Below are positions 49,770-58,570 of a DNA stretch of 64,000 bases, piece after piece. The translations under genes and the position numbers were made by a program. The notes below the pieces were generated by a model, which saw only the letters and a list, made by a program, of their open reading frames with translations, did no database searches and was not told the DNA's origin. Each line of letters opens with the position of its first letter. The stretch's first letter is position 1. This DNA comes from Polynucleobacter meluiroseus (GTDB lineage: Bacteria > Pseudomonadota > Gammaproteobacteria > Burkholderiales > Burkholderiaceae). The stretch covers positions 345,520 through 409,519 of the forward strand of contig NZ_OANS01000002.1 of the NCBI RefSeq assembly GCF_900205755.1. The letters run 5' to 3'.

Positions 49770-51083
49770 TTAGCTCGGTAGTTGTGCTGCCTGCTCACAA
49801 TTATTGCTAGCGGGTTTTCCAGCCAAGCGATCTTTGATCCAAGCTTGATAAAAAGGGGCGGCGCTACCTGGCGTCGTAAAGTGCGTTTGCTCACCGGGGA
49901 GTTGCTGGCGATCAACATTACCTCCCAATTGACACATTTGCTCTTGGTAGAGCTTGCCCTGAATAGGTGGCTCTGTAGTGTCTTTCGTGCCCCAGTAAAT
50001 CACCACTGGAGCAACTGGCTTCACGGGCGGTATCGAGCCTTTGATGATGGCCTGTATCCATGGCAAGGTATTGTCCGGTTGCGCCTTTAATAACTTGGTG
50101 AACTCTTTGCCGTAATTAAAGACAAGGGTATCTGCAGCGGCGTGGACGCATTTATTCGTATAGATTTCTTTTACAGCCTTTGCCCCTTCATCTGAAAATA
50201 AATCAGAGAGGCGTAATTGGGGGAATGCCGCTTGAGTTCCGTATAAAGCCATAGAAAAATGGGCAAAGCCCAAGATGTCGGACGTAAAGGATTGCGTCAT
50301 ACCAGCCATCACCTTTTGAGACCTCACTTGATCCATTTCACCCCGTGGTAACAAGATGCCTTCATCATAGGGTGCCAAAGCGATAAAACCAGCGAACTCA
50401 ATACCATCGGCAGCAGTTCCTTTTTGCGCAAGGTAATCAGGCTGGCTTGCAGCTGCCAAAACGGCGCCACCGCCTTGTGACCATCCATAAGCAATCGCCT
50501 TCTTACCGGCACCAGTATCTTTTAAAGAGCTAGCCGCTCGCACCGCATTAATCAGGTCCTTGGATTGCGTTCCAGCCACTCCGTATTGATGCACGCCACC
50601 ACCACCCAAACCTTGGTAATCGGTAGCAATCAGAACATAGCCTTCATTGATAAATTCTTCAACACTGGGTAAACCATAATCTGTCCAAGAATTTCCGCCA
50701 AGCAAGAAGTATTCATTGAGCGGCACTACGGGATTTAGAATTTGTGAAGGACCGCAGTTCTGCGCCGTACCAGTAGTCCCGTGAGCCCAAACCAGAATAG
50801 GTCTGCCCGCAGCGGGCTTGGTTCCAAGAGGGGCAACTACAAGTGCTGTAGAGAGTGTTTTACGTTCAGCCATATCTGAAGAGATGTAGGCGATTCTCCA
50901 AGCTTGCGCACCTTTGACAGAAGTCGTGATTTTTTCTTGTTTAAGAACTTGCCCTAATTTGCCGCTCGGCGTCATTTTGCCAACAGACTCATAAAAGGCG
51001 GCAACCGGAGGATCAGCATAGACTACTGAGGTGGCCAAGCCAAGCGTTAGCCCGAACAATAGATGGGCGAAGGAATTTTTCAT
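49770..51083 (-). CDS. Secreted lipase/esterase, LIP family
   Basis: The protein has a signal peptide (cleavage after V-V-Y-A) and an alpha/beta hydrolase of the secretory lipase (LIP) type: an oxyanion region W-A-H-G-T-T-G-T-A, nucleophile Ser in YGWSQGGGAVLA, a late Asp in YWGTKDTTEPP and His in GEQTHFTTPG. Likely exported to the periplasm or outside to cleave lipid or polyester bonds. The ATG at 51083 is the better signal peptide start; an ATG at 51098 adds five residues. Confidence 0.84.
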   Translation of the reverse strand: MKNSFAHLLFGLTLGLATSVVYADPPVAAFYESVGKMTPSGKLGQVLKQEKITTSVKGAQAWRIAYISSDMAERKTLSTALVVAPLGTKPAAGRPILVWAHGTTGTAQNCGPSQILNPVVPLNEYFLLGGNSWTDYGLPSVEEFINEGYVLIATDYQGLGGGGVHQYGVAGTQSKDLINAVRAASSLKDTGAGKKAIAYGWSQGGGAVLAAASQPDYLAQKGTAADGIEFAGFIALAPYDEGILLPRGEMDQVRSQKVMAGMTQSFTSDILGFAHFSMALYGTQAAFPQLRLSDLFSDEGAKAVKEIYTNKCVHAAADTLVFNYGKEFTKLLKAQPDNTLPWIQAIIKGSIPPVKPVAPVVIYWGTKDTTEPPIQGKLYQEQMCQLGGNVDRQQLPGEQTHFTTPGSAAPFYQAWIKDRLAGKPASNNCEQAAQLPS

Positions 51084-51153
51084 AATGGAATAAAACATTA
51101 AGGTTTAGTAAAAATAGATAGGCACATGCCTGACTATTCTAAACAGCAAGCAA

Positions 51154-51888
51154 TTACTGCGTAAGCCCTGCACCGCTTAATTCCTGCTTGGAGGCTTGGA
51201 GCATCTTTTGGAAATCTGCGTTTTGCAACAACAATGTTGCCACAATTGAGCCAAGCACCTGACCCGCATTGATGTCAGAAAGGTGATGAACACCACAGAT
51301 CAGGCGGTTTTCCGCATACAGAGTGGCTCTATCCATAATCACTGCCGACTTTTCTGGGATTAAATGGGCCAAGATGATGCCCATTGAATACCCCATCGTT
51401 GCGTGTCCACTGGGGTAACTTTTGTATTCATCCCCCTTCCTAGGCGGTTCACATGGCAGGATCGATGGGTCCAGTTCAAAGGGGCGTTTGCGCATGAAAT
51501 AGTCTTTAAACAACTTAGCCTCGAAATCCTCAGTGAATCGTACTTGATCAAAGAGCGCCTTAGTTTTAGGTAACTTCTCAATCTCAAATCCTGGAATCAC
51601 ATCCGCAAAGAATGAGACATTTTTTGTTGAGGCGTCTTTGGTTGCCAGTTCACGCTCATTGGTGCTTGCACGTCCAACTAAGGTCTTGATATGTAAGAGC
51701 TCCACTTTTCCTTTGGCACTATCACTGCCTGGTGCAGGCGGCAGAATTTGCGGCGGAATTAAATGAACAGAGTCAATTAAAAGAGATTTAGTTGTAGGGG
51801 TATCAGTATCAAAGGCATAAGCCGAAGTAAGGGTCAAGAAAAGACTAACAAACAATAGTTGACTTAAGGGTTTCATGCGATTATCCAT
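51154..51888 (-). CDS. Class A non-specific acid phosphatase (PAP2 superfamily)
   Basis: This is a periplasmic phosphatase with a signal peptide ending near S-A-Y-A. The three-part phosphatase signature is visible: K-x6-RP in FKDYFMRKRPF, PSGH in YPSGHATMGY, and R-x5-H-x3-D in NRLICGVHHLSD. The usual Ser before the Arg of the third part is Asn here. It would release phosphate from organic phosphate esters. Confidence 0.88.
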   Translation of the reverse strand: MDNRMKPLSQLLFVSLFLTLTSAYAFDTDTPTTKSLLIDSVHLIPPQILPPAPGSDSAKGKVELLHIKTLVGRASTNERELATKDASTKNVSFFADVIPGFEIEKLPKTKALFDQVRFTEDFEAKLFKDYFMRKRPFELDPSILPCEPPRKGDEYKSYPSGHATMGYSMGIILAHLIPEKSAVIMDRATLYAENRLICGVHHLSDINAGQVLGSIVATLLLQNADFQKMLQASKQELSGAGLTQ

Positions 51889-51959
51889 GCAAGGTATTTT
51901 TTTATAAGCCTAATGAGCCCGAATGACATATTTATGAATCCGGACCCCCGGAAATTTAC

Positions 51960-52568
51960 TTAATCAATCCAGGCTGGGTATTTTTTCATGACGACCGCAA
52001 ATAGATCTGTATCGATCCATTCTCTCAACCATTGCTGAAGGTGCGCAAAAGGAAGCATCTTAAATCGATCCAGGTTGACCATCGAAAACTGCCGAATGAA
52101 TGGAAATACAGCCGCATCAATCCAGGATATGTTGTTGCCCAGCAAATACCGGGAATGCTGCAAGGCATCGTCTATAGGCTTGAGCATCAACTCGATTGCA
52201 GCGTGAAGCACCTCGTCTTGATCCAGTTCAGGATTACGGCCCGGGTATTTGTATTGGTCTAAGAGGGCTTTAAAGGGTCCGTCATTTCTCTCAAGCCAAC
52301 TTTGGGCACGGGCTTGATCCACTTCCATCCAACCCTCTGGGTCTGATTTTTCCAAGGCCCAAAACATAATGTCCTTGCTTTGCTCTAAGACTAGTCCTGC
52401 CATACTGAGTACGGGCACAGTGCCTTTGGGCGATGCGAGTAGGAGGGATTGCGGTTTATTTCTTAAGACAATTTCTCGATGCTCCACTTCAATACCAGCA
52501 TAAGCCAAGGCCAACCTAGCCCGCATTGCATAGGGGCATCTCCGAAAGGAATACAAAATAGGCTTCAA
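51960..52568 (-). CDS. Glutathione S-transferase family protein
   Basis: The N-terminal thioredoxin-like domain begins LYSFRRCPYAMRARLAL, with a Cys in the position of the glutathione-binding residue, which points to an omega- or glutaredoxin-like GST. SKDIMFWAL is the gamma-site region, followed by the helical C-terminal domain. It lies 26 bases after acr3 on the same strand and may be part of the arsenic operon; glutathione links are plausible but unproven. Confidence 0.85.
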   Translation of the reverse strand: MKPILYSFRRCPYAMRARLALAYAGIEVEHREIVLRNKPQSLLLASPKGTVPVLSMAGLVLEQSKDIMFWALEKSDPEGWMEVDQARAQSWLERNDGPFKALLDQYKYPGRNPELDQDEVLHAAIELMLKPIDDALQHSRYLLGNNISWIDAAVFPFIRQFSMVNLDRFKMLPFAHLQQWLREWIDTDLFAVVMKKYPAWID

Positions 52569-52594
52569 AAGGACAATCTAATTTTAGTTAAGGG

Positions 52595-53629
52595 TTAGCT
52601 ATTCTCTTTTAATCCCTCTTGGTACCAGCCCTTAGACTGATTCACAATTTTCACTACTAACAGCATCACAGGAACCTCAATAAGTACGCCCACAACTGTG
52701 GCCAAGGCAGCGCCCGACTGAAATCCAAATAAGCTGATGGCTGCAGCAACAGCCAACTCAAAAAAGTTGGAGGCGCCAATCAAAGCCGATGGGCAAGCAA
52801 TGTTGTGCTTTTCACCAATGGCACGATTGAGCAAATACGCTAAGGCAGAATTAAAGAATACCTGTATGAGAATAGGAACCGCCAATAAGGCAATAATTAA
52901 AGGCTGTTTAATAATCGCCTCACCTTGAAACGCAAATAGCAAAACCAATGTGGCCAACAAGGCAATGATGGAATAGTGACCAACTTTGCCCATCATTGCA
53001 TCAAATACATTCTGCCCCCTAGCTAACAATGCCCTCCTCCATAGTTGCGCGAGTACAACTGGAATCAAGATGTATAGAACAACCGAGGTGACCAAAGTAT
53101 CCCAGGGCACGGTAATGGCGCTAATGCCCAGTAGAAACGCCACCATCGGGGCGAACGCAAAAATCATAATAGTGTCATTCAGCGCTACTTGAGACAACGT
53201 AAACAGTGGGTCGCCGTGAGTTAATCTGCTCCACACGAATACCATGGCGGTGCAAGGTGCGGCCGCCAATAGAATCAAGCCTGCGATATAACTATCGATT
53301 TGATCGGCTGGCAGATAAGGGGCAAAGAGATGGCGAATAAAGATCCAACCCAATAAGGCCATTGAGAACGGCTTGACAAACCAGTTCACAAATAAAGTAA
53401 CACCAATGCCCTTCACATGTTGCTTGACATCACTCAAAGCACCAAAGTCAACCTTCACTAGCATGGGGATGATCATGACCCAAATTAATATACCCACTGG
53501 TAAGTTGACATGGGCTATTTCAAGAGAGCCAATCCAATAAAAAGCAGCGGGGAATAGCTGGCCTAAGCTGATACCAATAATGATGCAAAGGAAAACCCAA
53601 ACTGAGAGGTAGCGTTCAAATAGATTCAT
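52595..53629 (-). CDS. acr3: Arsenite efflux transporter Acr3
   Basis: Acr3 exports As(III) from the cytosol. The 344 residues give ten predicted membrane spans and include the functionally required Cys in AAAPCTAMVFVWS and the motif NDTIMIFAFAP. It follows arsC by three bases in the operon arsR-arsC-acr3. Confidence 0.93.
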   Translation of the reverse strand: MNLFERYLSVWVFLCIIIGISLGQLFPAAFYWIGSLEIAHVNLPVGILIWVMIIPMLVKVDFGALSDVKQHVKGIGVTLFVNWFVKPFSMALLGWIFIRHLFAPYLPADQIDSYIAGLILLAAAPCTAMVFVWSRLTHGDPLFTLSQVALNDTIMIFAFAPMVAFLLGISAITVPWDTLVTSVVLYILIPVVLAQLWRRALLARGQNVFDAMMGKVGHYSIIALLATLVLLFAFQGEAIIKQPLIIALLAVPILIQVFFNSALAYLLNRAIGEKHNIACPSALIGASNFFELAVAAAISLFGFQSGAALATVVGVLIEVPVMLLVVKIVNQSKGWYQEGLKENS

Positions 53630-53632
53630 TGA

Positions 53633-54118
53633 TTAGGCATTCGCCTTAGCGTGAATTTCTTTGAGGCTCATAGAGTCTAATTTGTCCAATGGCATCTGAG
53701 CAAGCATATCGATGCGCTTTTTAAGTCCCAGCATAATTTCTAAAAATACTTTTTTCTTATGCTCTTCTGTGCCCTCGGCTTGCGATGGATCGGGAAAGCC
53801 CCAATGCGCAGTGGCAGGGTTTCCAGGCCAAAATGGGCATTGCTCGCCAGCAGCTTGATCACATACGGTCACAATGAAATCCATCTTAGGGGCATCGGGT
53901 AAGCCAAACTCATCCCAACTCTTGCTTCTCAACTTGCTTTGGTCGTAGCCCATTTGCTGAGTTAATTCTGCGGCGATAGGATTGACTGATGTGCCTGGGC
54001 TTGAACCAGCCGAGTAACCAATAAATAAACCGCTAGGATGCGTCGACGCCAACGCCTCACCAAGAATAGAGCGCGCAGAGTTATGGGTGCACAGAAAAAG
54101 AATGTTGTATGGCTTCAT
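53633..54118 (-). CDS. arsC: Arsenate reductase, low-molecular-weight phosphatase type
   Basis: The enzyme reduces As(V) to As(III). The P-loop with the nucleophile Cys10 is FLCTHNSARS, and the acid residue follows in WGFPDPSQAEG. The family uses thioredoxin or glutathione/glutaredoxin as reductant; the sequence alone does not decide. Its start overlaps the arsR stop in ATGA. Confidence 0.92.
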   Translation of the reverse strand: MKPYNILFLCTHNSARSILGEALASTHPSGLFIGYSAGSSPGTSVNPIAAELTQQMGYDQSKLRSKSWDEFGLPDAPKMDFIVTVCDQAAGEQCPFWPGNPATAHWGFPDPSQAEGTEEHKKKVFLEIMLGLKKRIDMLAQMPLDKLDSMSLKEIHAKANA

Positions 54119-54444
54119 TTAGTTTTGGCTTTCTTAAGAGTTTGCGAGGGAATACAGGGTTTACCTCCACAGCAGTTGTCCAATAAAAACTCACTCAACT
54201 TTTGAACTTGAGCGGCATTAGGTCGATAAAGAAGGTTGCGGCTTTGGCGTTCCACCAATAAAAGATCGGCATTAAGCAAATCCTTTAAGTGAAAACTTAA
54301 GGTGGCATTTGGGATGCCTAATTTTTCAATAATCTGGCTGGGAGTTAAGCCCTCCTCACCACGTTGCACAATGAGGCGAAATACATTGAGTCGGGTTTCT
54401 TGTCCCAATGCAAGGAAAGCTGAAATAGCGTGTGCGTTATTCAT
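54115..54444 (-). CDS. arsR: ArsR family arsenic-responsive repressor
   Basis: The 109-residue winged-helix repressor has the DNA-recognition segment IPNATLSFHLKDLLNADLL around residues 44-62. The usual C-x-C in the recognition helix is missing. Instead there is a C-terminal C91-C92-x4-C97 group (NCCGGKPC), as in the variant ArsR type that binds As(III) near its C terminus. It begins the arsenic operon and faces arsH. Confidence 0.92.
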   Translation of the reverse strand: MNNAHAISAFLALGQETRLNVFRLIVQRGEEGLTPSQIIEKLGIPNATLSFHLKDLLNADLLLVERQSRNLLYRPNAAQVQKLSEFLLDNCCGGKPCIPSQTLKKAKTK

Positions 54445-54466
54445 ATTTCCAATTATATGGAAATAT
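54443..54466. promoter_or_regulatory. Inverted repeat, probable ArsR operator
   Basis: ATATTTCCA at 54443-54451 and TGGAAATAT at 54458-54466 form a perfect 9-bp inverted repeat with a 6-base centre. It overlaps the arsR start codon and lies in the arsR-arsH divergent space, so binding could control both directions. Confidence 0.65.
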
Positions 54467-54540
54467 ATTACATTTTGATGAACTTTAGTTTCTAATGGAT
54501 GATCTAAGCCACTTCATTCATTTCTATTTCATACTTATTC

Positions 54541-55251
54541 ATGACCGACCTTCACAATATTGTTGCTGAACTCTTTCACCAGCCCGACCTCAAGCAGCTA
54601 GAAGCTGGAAGCGCATATCACCACGCACCCAGAATCTTGCTTTTATACGGTTCCTTAAGGGAAAGATCATTTAGCCGTCTTTTAGCTGAAGAAGCTGAAA
54701 GAGTACTCAAAGCCATGGGATGTGAAACAAAGTTTTTTAACCCATCAGGATTGCCCCAAGTCGATGAGGTTCCCGATACCCATCCGAAAGTTGCAGAACT
54801 AAGAGCGCTCGTAGCGTGGTCGGAAGGAATGGTTTGGAGTAGTCCCGAGCGACATGGTGCGATGAGTGGTCTATTGAAAACCCAAATTGATTGGATACCT
54901 TTAAGCATTGGGGCAGTCAGACCTAGTCAAGGCAAAACGTTAGCCTTAATGCAGGTTTGCGGTGGTTCACAATCATTTAATGCGCTCAACCAAATGCGTA
55001 TTTTGGGTAGATGGATGAGAATGATCACGATTCCAAATCAATCCTCTGTACCAAAAGCATTTTTGGAGTTTGATGACAATAACCGCATGAAACCTTCGGC
55101 GAATTATGATCGGGTGGTAGATGTGATGGAGGAATTGGTCAAATTCACTTTACTAACACGGCCAATATCTGGCTATCTGACCAATCGCTACAGCGAAAGG
55201 AAAGAAAGCGCAGAAGAATTATCCAAAAGAGTGAATCAAGCAGCAAGTTAA
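54541..55251 (+). CDS. arsH: ArsH, NADPH-dependent FMN oxidoreductase
   Basis: ArsH oxidises trivalent organoarsenicals and reduces quinones with NADPH and FMN. The flavodoxin-like phosphate loop is [14 protein letters not shown] near residue 35, and the central [18 protein letters not shown] is diagnostic for ArsH. The 236 residues match. It is divergent from arsR and probably shares its operator. Confidence 0.94.
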   Translation: MTDLHNIVAELFHQPDLKQLEAGSAYHHAPRILLLYGSLRERSFSRLLAEEAERVLKAMGCETKFFNPSGLPQVDEVPDTHPKVAELRALVAWSEGMVWSSPERHGAMSGLLKTQIDWIPLSIGAVRPSQGKTLALMQVCGGSQSFNALNQMRILGRWMRMITIPNQSSVPKAFLEFDDNNRMKPSANYDRVVDVMEELVKFTLLTRPISGYLTNRYSERKESAEELSKRVNQAAS

Positions 55252-55294
55252 GACCAAACCACTTTAAGCAATGCTCGACCTTAACCCCTAGGCA

Positions 55295-56101
55295 TCAGAA
55301 ATTGATTGTGGCTGACAATTGAGGGCCAGCATTGGTGTAATTGGTATTGGCGCTATTTGATTTTAAGTGAAAGCCCATAGCACGGTAGGTCAAACTAATA
55401 TCCCCCCAACTAAAGGCATCACCGATGCCAACTGAGGACTGCCAAGTTCCATTATTGGAGCCCGGCCCCTTACCCGCATCAAAGTAGAAAGGAACAAACC
55501 AAGAGCTATCCATGATTCTGGCGCGCCCTTTCAAGCCAATCACGGGATCAGTCGTTTGATTAGAATGGGACGCGTTTTTAGTAACTGAAGGGGTTTTGTT
55601 TCCAAAGCTATCTAAGATAAAGTTAGAAGTTACGGTGGTGGTGCTGGAGATGTATCTTGCTCCGAGTAATCCATCCAAGTAAATAGTGGGGGTGCTTAGT
55701 GCCGTATAGGTTCCTGCCAAGGTAAGCATGGTTTGCGTCAGTTGACCGTTATAACCGCCATATAAGCTGCTGTTGCCAGGCGCAGGTGAGTAATAGGTAG
55801 CACCCCCGCTACCGGCCAGTTGCCAATAGACTAAATCGCCCATTACGCCCCAGTTGCCCTTATGAGCCTCTAAGGTGAACATGGCTGCGGAGTTGGTACT
55901 ACTCATATTTTGATTAATTGAGGCGTCAGAGGAGACGGCGTATTTACCCACGCTAGTCGTTAACCAAGAAGCGGGCGCCCATCCAGAAATAGTCCCAGAA
56001 AAGCGCCAATTGTCATCGACCGTTGGCATCGGGTTTACCGTTTGGGCTTGAACGCCGCAGGCAAAAAGGACAAGGGCTAAGGTATGGGCAAAGAATTTCA
56101 T
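55295..56101 (-). CDS. Exported protein, likely outer membrane beta-barrel, unknown
   Basis: The 268-residue protein has a signal peptide with cleavage near V-Q-A-Q. The mature part alternates polar and aromatic residues (W-R-F-S-G-T-I-S-G-W-A-P, then L-D-G-L-L-G-A-R-Y-I-S) and ends in A-T-I-N-F with a terminal Phe, as in outer-membrane barrels. Family not recognised; the pattern resembles OmpW/OmpA-like small barrels. Confidence 0.68.
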   Translation of the reverse strand: MKFFAHTLALVLFACGVQAQTVNPMPTVDDNWRFSGTISGWAPASWLTTSVGKYAVSSDASINQNMSSTNSAAMFTLEAHKGNWGVMGDLVYWQLAGSGGATYYSPAPGNSSLYGGYNGQLTQTMLTLAGTYTALSTPTIYLDGLLGARYISSTTTVTSNFILDSFGNKTPSVTKNASHSNQTTDPVIGLKGRARIMDSSWFVPFYFDAGKGPGSNNGTWQSSVGIGDAFSWGDISLTYRAMGFHLKSNSANTNYTNAGPQLSATINF

Positions 56102-56210
56102 GGCGATCCTGCGGTGATGGTTTTTAAGGTAAATTTAAATAATTGAATGATTATTAACCAATTTGTTGATTTGTCGTACAAATTTTGCGCCATGCAACGC
56201 ACCGTTGCCC

Positions 56211-56936
56211 TTAATGTTCTGCCTTTTGTAAATCACCAGAAACATCCTTATCTAAATTTGCGGATAAATATTCAATACTGTGGGGCATATCCAAGATCAA
56301 CTGATCTATTGCCTGGAACTCGATTGAAAACTCCTGGATTGAGCAATCTAGTAAATGGCCTCCATGCATTCTGTCTAAACTTAAGAAGTGCAGGTGGTAA
56401 CCAGGAACCGAGATGGACTGCATGAAGTTCGGCGTCCAAAATCCCGCCAAAACACCAGAGATATCCTCGAAAATAAACTCCTTCTGATCGCCAGCGACCT
56501 CTACTAAAGGCCTGTAGGCATGCTGTTTAGGTACAGATCTTGCCCGCACAAAAGAAAACTTCCCGGTAACCCGTACCGCATAGATCAGGTTCTTAGATAG
56601 AATCAGTTCATCAATACTTTTTTGTAAATCTGCATAGCTCACAGGTCCTTGAAAGGATATCTTCTGACTAGCTCCAAACTCAGTAACGCAGGCATAAGGT
56701 GAACTCCCTTCGAGCGGGGCTACTGAAACTGAGCCATCCGATCTAATCTGATAAAAACTGCCATCTAAGAGCACCATCTCCCCATCTAGGTCATTAAACG
56801 TTCCCAGTCCAAAATTGCCATGTGTAAGAATTTGTTCGAGAGTTTTATCTTCGCGAAGAATTCCCAAGACCAATGCGTTGACTGGCGAGGAGACATACAG
56901 ACTATTTGGCTTAAGCTTCATTGGCAATACATTCAT
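56211..56936 (-). CDS. budA: Alpha-acetolactate decarboxylase
   Basis: The enzyme decarboxylates 2-acetolactate to acetoin. The segment NFGLGTFNDLDGEMVLLDG near residue 40 and the C-terminal GYHLHFLSLDRMHGGHLLDC with the zinc-binding His residues are diagnostic. No catabolic acetolactate synthase (budB) lies nearby, so the substrate would come from the branched-chain pathway. It lies 14 bases after the next gene in transcription order, so they are likely co-transcribed. Confidence 0.9.
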   Translation of the reverse strand: MNVLPMKLKPNSLYVSSPVNALVLGILREDKTLEQILTHGNFGLGTFNDLDGEMVLLDGSFYQIRSDGSVSVAPLEGSSPYACVTEFGASQKISFQGPVSYADLQKSIDELILSKNLIYAVRVTGKFSFVRARSVPKQHAYRPLVEVAGDQKEFIFEDISGVLAGFWTPNFMQSISVPGYHLHFLSLDRMHGGHLLDCSIQEFSIEFQAIDQLILDMPHSIEYLSANLDKDVSGDLQKAEH

Positions 56937-56950
56937 TAAAAAATTTCAAC

Positions 56951-57421
56951 TCATTCGCCCTTGATAGAGGTCCAAGTAGAACTCTTGATTAACCATTTGC
57001 CATTCTTGGACTTGTCAAAGATGATGGTTTGATAAGCCACTTCATGATTTACCTTCATCCCAGAACTTTTGTAAGAGACGGCAACGGGGAAAACTGCGTA
57101 AATCTCGTTCTTACCCTCTAGTACTTTGACTGCATCTTTTACCTCAACGACCATATTTGATAATTTATCTTTTGACATCATTGAGCGGAAGTCATTAATA
57201 AATTGTGTGGATGCATTCTTTCCCGTCCAGGTAAATGGCTCCATTTCATCAATGATTGTGGAGTTTTCGGTTGTTGTTGCGGTAAAAGCTTTGACATCCA
57301 ATTTAGCAAGGGCATTTTGATAATCCACTGCGACTTGTTTGAGATCTGCTTTGGTATCAGCATAAGAATTGACAGAGAAGAGTGTCAGTGCGGCAAAGAG
57401 GCATAAATTAAATTTCGACAT
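56951..57421 (-). CDS. Exported SnoaL/NTF2-like protein
   Basis: The 156-residue protein has a signal peptide (cleavage near S-Y-A-D) and an NTF2-like cone: an N-terminal helix region A-D-L-K-Q-V-A-V-D-Y-Q-N, then the typical end strand N-G-K-W-L-I-K-S-S-T-W. It matches nuclear-transport-factor-2/DUF4440-type domains that bind small ligands. No catalytic residues can be assigned. It precedes budA in the same transcript. Confidence 0.72.
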   Translation of the reverse strand: MSKFNLCLFAALTLFSVNSYADTKADLKQVAVDYQNALAKLDVKAFTATTTENSTIIDEMEPFTWTGKNASTQFINDFRSMMSKDKLSNMVVEVKDAVKVLEGKNEIYAVFPVAVSYKSSGMKVNHEVAYQTIIFDKSKNGKWLIKSSTWTSIKGE

Positions 57422-57554
57422 TGGGTTGCTCCAGTGGGTTCAATAACTCTAGTAATTTAACTCATTAAATAATACTTAATTAGGCTTGCAAATACGCCAT
57501 ATATTATTAATGATTCAATGATTGGATTAAACATTTCTAAAAAGGCCTAGGCAG

Positions 57555-58352
57555 ATGAACTGGATTAAGCAATTTTCTTTACAGAATGAGGTTGCAGTAA
57601 TTACAGGTGCAGTAGGCGGCTTAGGTCGGGAGCTGGTCAAAATTTTATATGATGCTGGGGCTAATCTGGTGTTGGCTGATACCGATATAGCAAGTCTGCA
57701 ATTGTTTGCGGAGAAGATAGATCCTTTGGGTCAAAGGGTTCTTGTCCAGCAGTGTGACGTTACCAACGAGCAGGATATTCTCTGCTTGATTCAAAAGGCA
57801 AATGATCATTTCAAAAGAATCGATGTACTAGTCAACTGTGCAGGAGTTTTGGGGCCTGACGCCTTGTTATTTGATCTTACGGTAGAGGATTGGGATCGGA
57901 TCTTTGCCGTGAACTTAAAGGGAAGCTGGTTAACATCTACCCATATCTCTCAATACATGGCCGCACAACATATTGATGGCAGGATTATCAATATTTCATC
58001 TTCCCTAGGATTACGCGCACAACTCAAGCGTGTGGCTTATGCAAGCTCCAAGGCTGCAGTCGAGCATTTAACCCGTAATTTAGCGATGGAGCTGGTCCAA
58101 TATCAGATCCGAGTAAATTGTTTAGCCCCCGGCTGGATGAACACACCTATGGTGGAGGGAATCTTAAATGGACCAGATGGAAAGAAATGGCGCGCTGCCA
58201 TTCCTATGGGCCGTGCTGCGGAGCCATCTGAATTGGCTGGTCCATTAATATTGCTTGCCTCTAAAGCATCAAGTTATATGACAGGAACTGTTCTGCGAGT
58301 AGATGGTGGTTATGCCTATTGCGGGATTGAACTCCCGGAATCAGTCTTTTGA
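57555..58352 (+). CDS. Short-chain dehydrogenase/reductase
   Basis: This is a classical SDR of 265 residues. The NAD(P) loop is TGAVGGLG near residue 18, with an Asp at the end of beta-2 (LADTD), which suggests NAD(H). N-C-A-G follows and the catalytic triad is in S-S-S plus YASSK. The substrate is not known; with the neighbouring budA an acetoin/diacetyl reductase is possible, but 3-oxoacyl or sugar-alcohol SDRs look alike. It is the last gene before the repeat-bordered region. Confidence 0.82.
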   Translation: MNWIKQFSLQNEVAVITGAVGGLGRELVKILYDAGANLVLADTDIASLQLFAEKIDPLGQRVLVQQCDVTNEQDILCLIQKANDHFKRIDVLVNCAGVLGPDALLFDLTVEDWDRIFAVNLKGSWLTSTHISQYMAAQHIDGRIINISSSLGLRAQLKRVAYASSKAAVEHLTRNLAMELVQYQIRVNCLAPGWMNTPMVEGILNGPDGKKWRAAIPMGRAAEPSELAGPLILLASKASSYMTGTVLRVDGGYAYCGIELPESVF

Positions 58353-58359
58353 TCACGCG

Positions 58360-58476
58360 TCATATTGGTATTACCCCCGCAATCACTGAGCCACCGAACT
58401 TTTCTGGCAAAGAATTAGGTGTCAATACATCAATCGACACGCCTAGTAATTGCTTTAATTTATAGCGGATGGCTTC
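58360..58476 (-). pseudogene. Remnant of a nucleotidyltransferase (MntA-type) gene
   Basis: The minus strand encodes about 38 residues ending in a TGA: after GAA-GCC it reads I-R-Y-K-L-K-Q-L-L-G-V-S-I-D-V-L-T-P, then S-L-P-E-K-F and A-G-V-I-P-I. This is the usual C terminus of MNT antitoxin nucleotidyltransferases. An in-frame TAA (58477-58479) and unrelated sequence stand where the rest should be, so it is a truncated remnant next to the first tRNA-fragment repeat. Confidence 0.6.
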
Positions 58477-58530
58477 TTAGCTTCCGATTAAGCAAATGTT
58501 TGGCATGAAGATCCATACAAAGGACGTTAT

Positions 58531-58570
58531 GGTCTGCCCAGCACGATTCGAACGTGCGACCTACGCCTTA
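58531..58570 (-). repeat. tRNA-Arg(UCU) 3'-half repeat, copy 1
   Basis: On the minus strand the copy reads from the anticodon-loop end (CTAAGGCG) through the T arm GCACG-TTCGAAT-CGTGC and acceptor strand TGGGCAG, with one change (GACC for GGCC) before CCA. No 5' half of a tRNA adjoins it, so it is not a working gene. Its right end contains the stop codon of the HEPN gene. Confidence 0.88.

Noticed and set aside
56147..56425. Plus-strand frame opposite budA
   Set aside because: It covers the conserved zinc-binding end of budA on the other strand and resembles no family.
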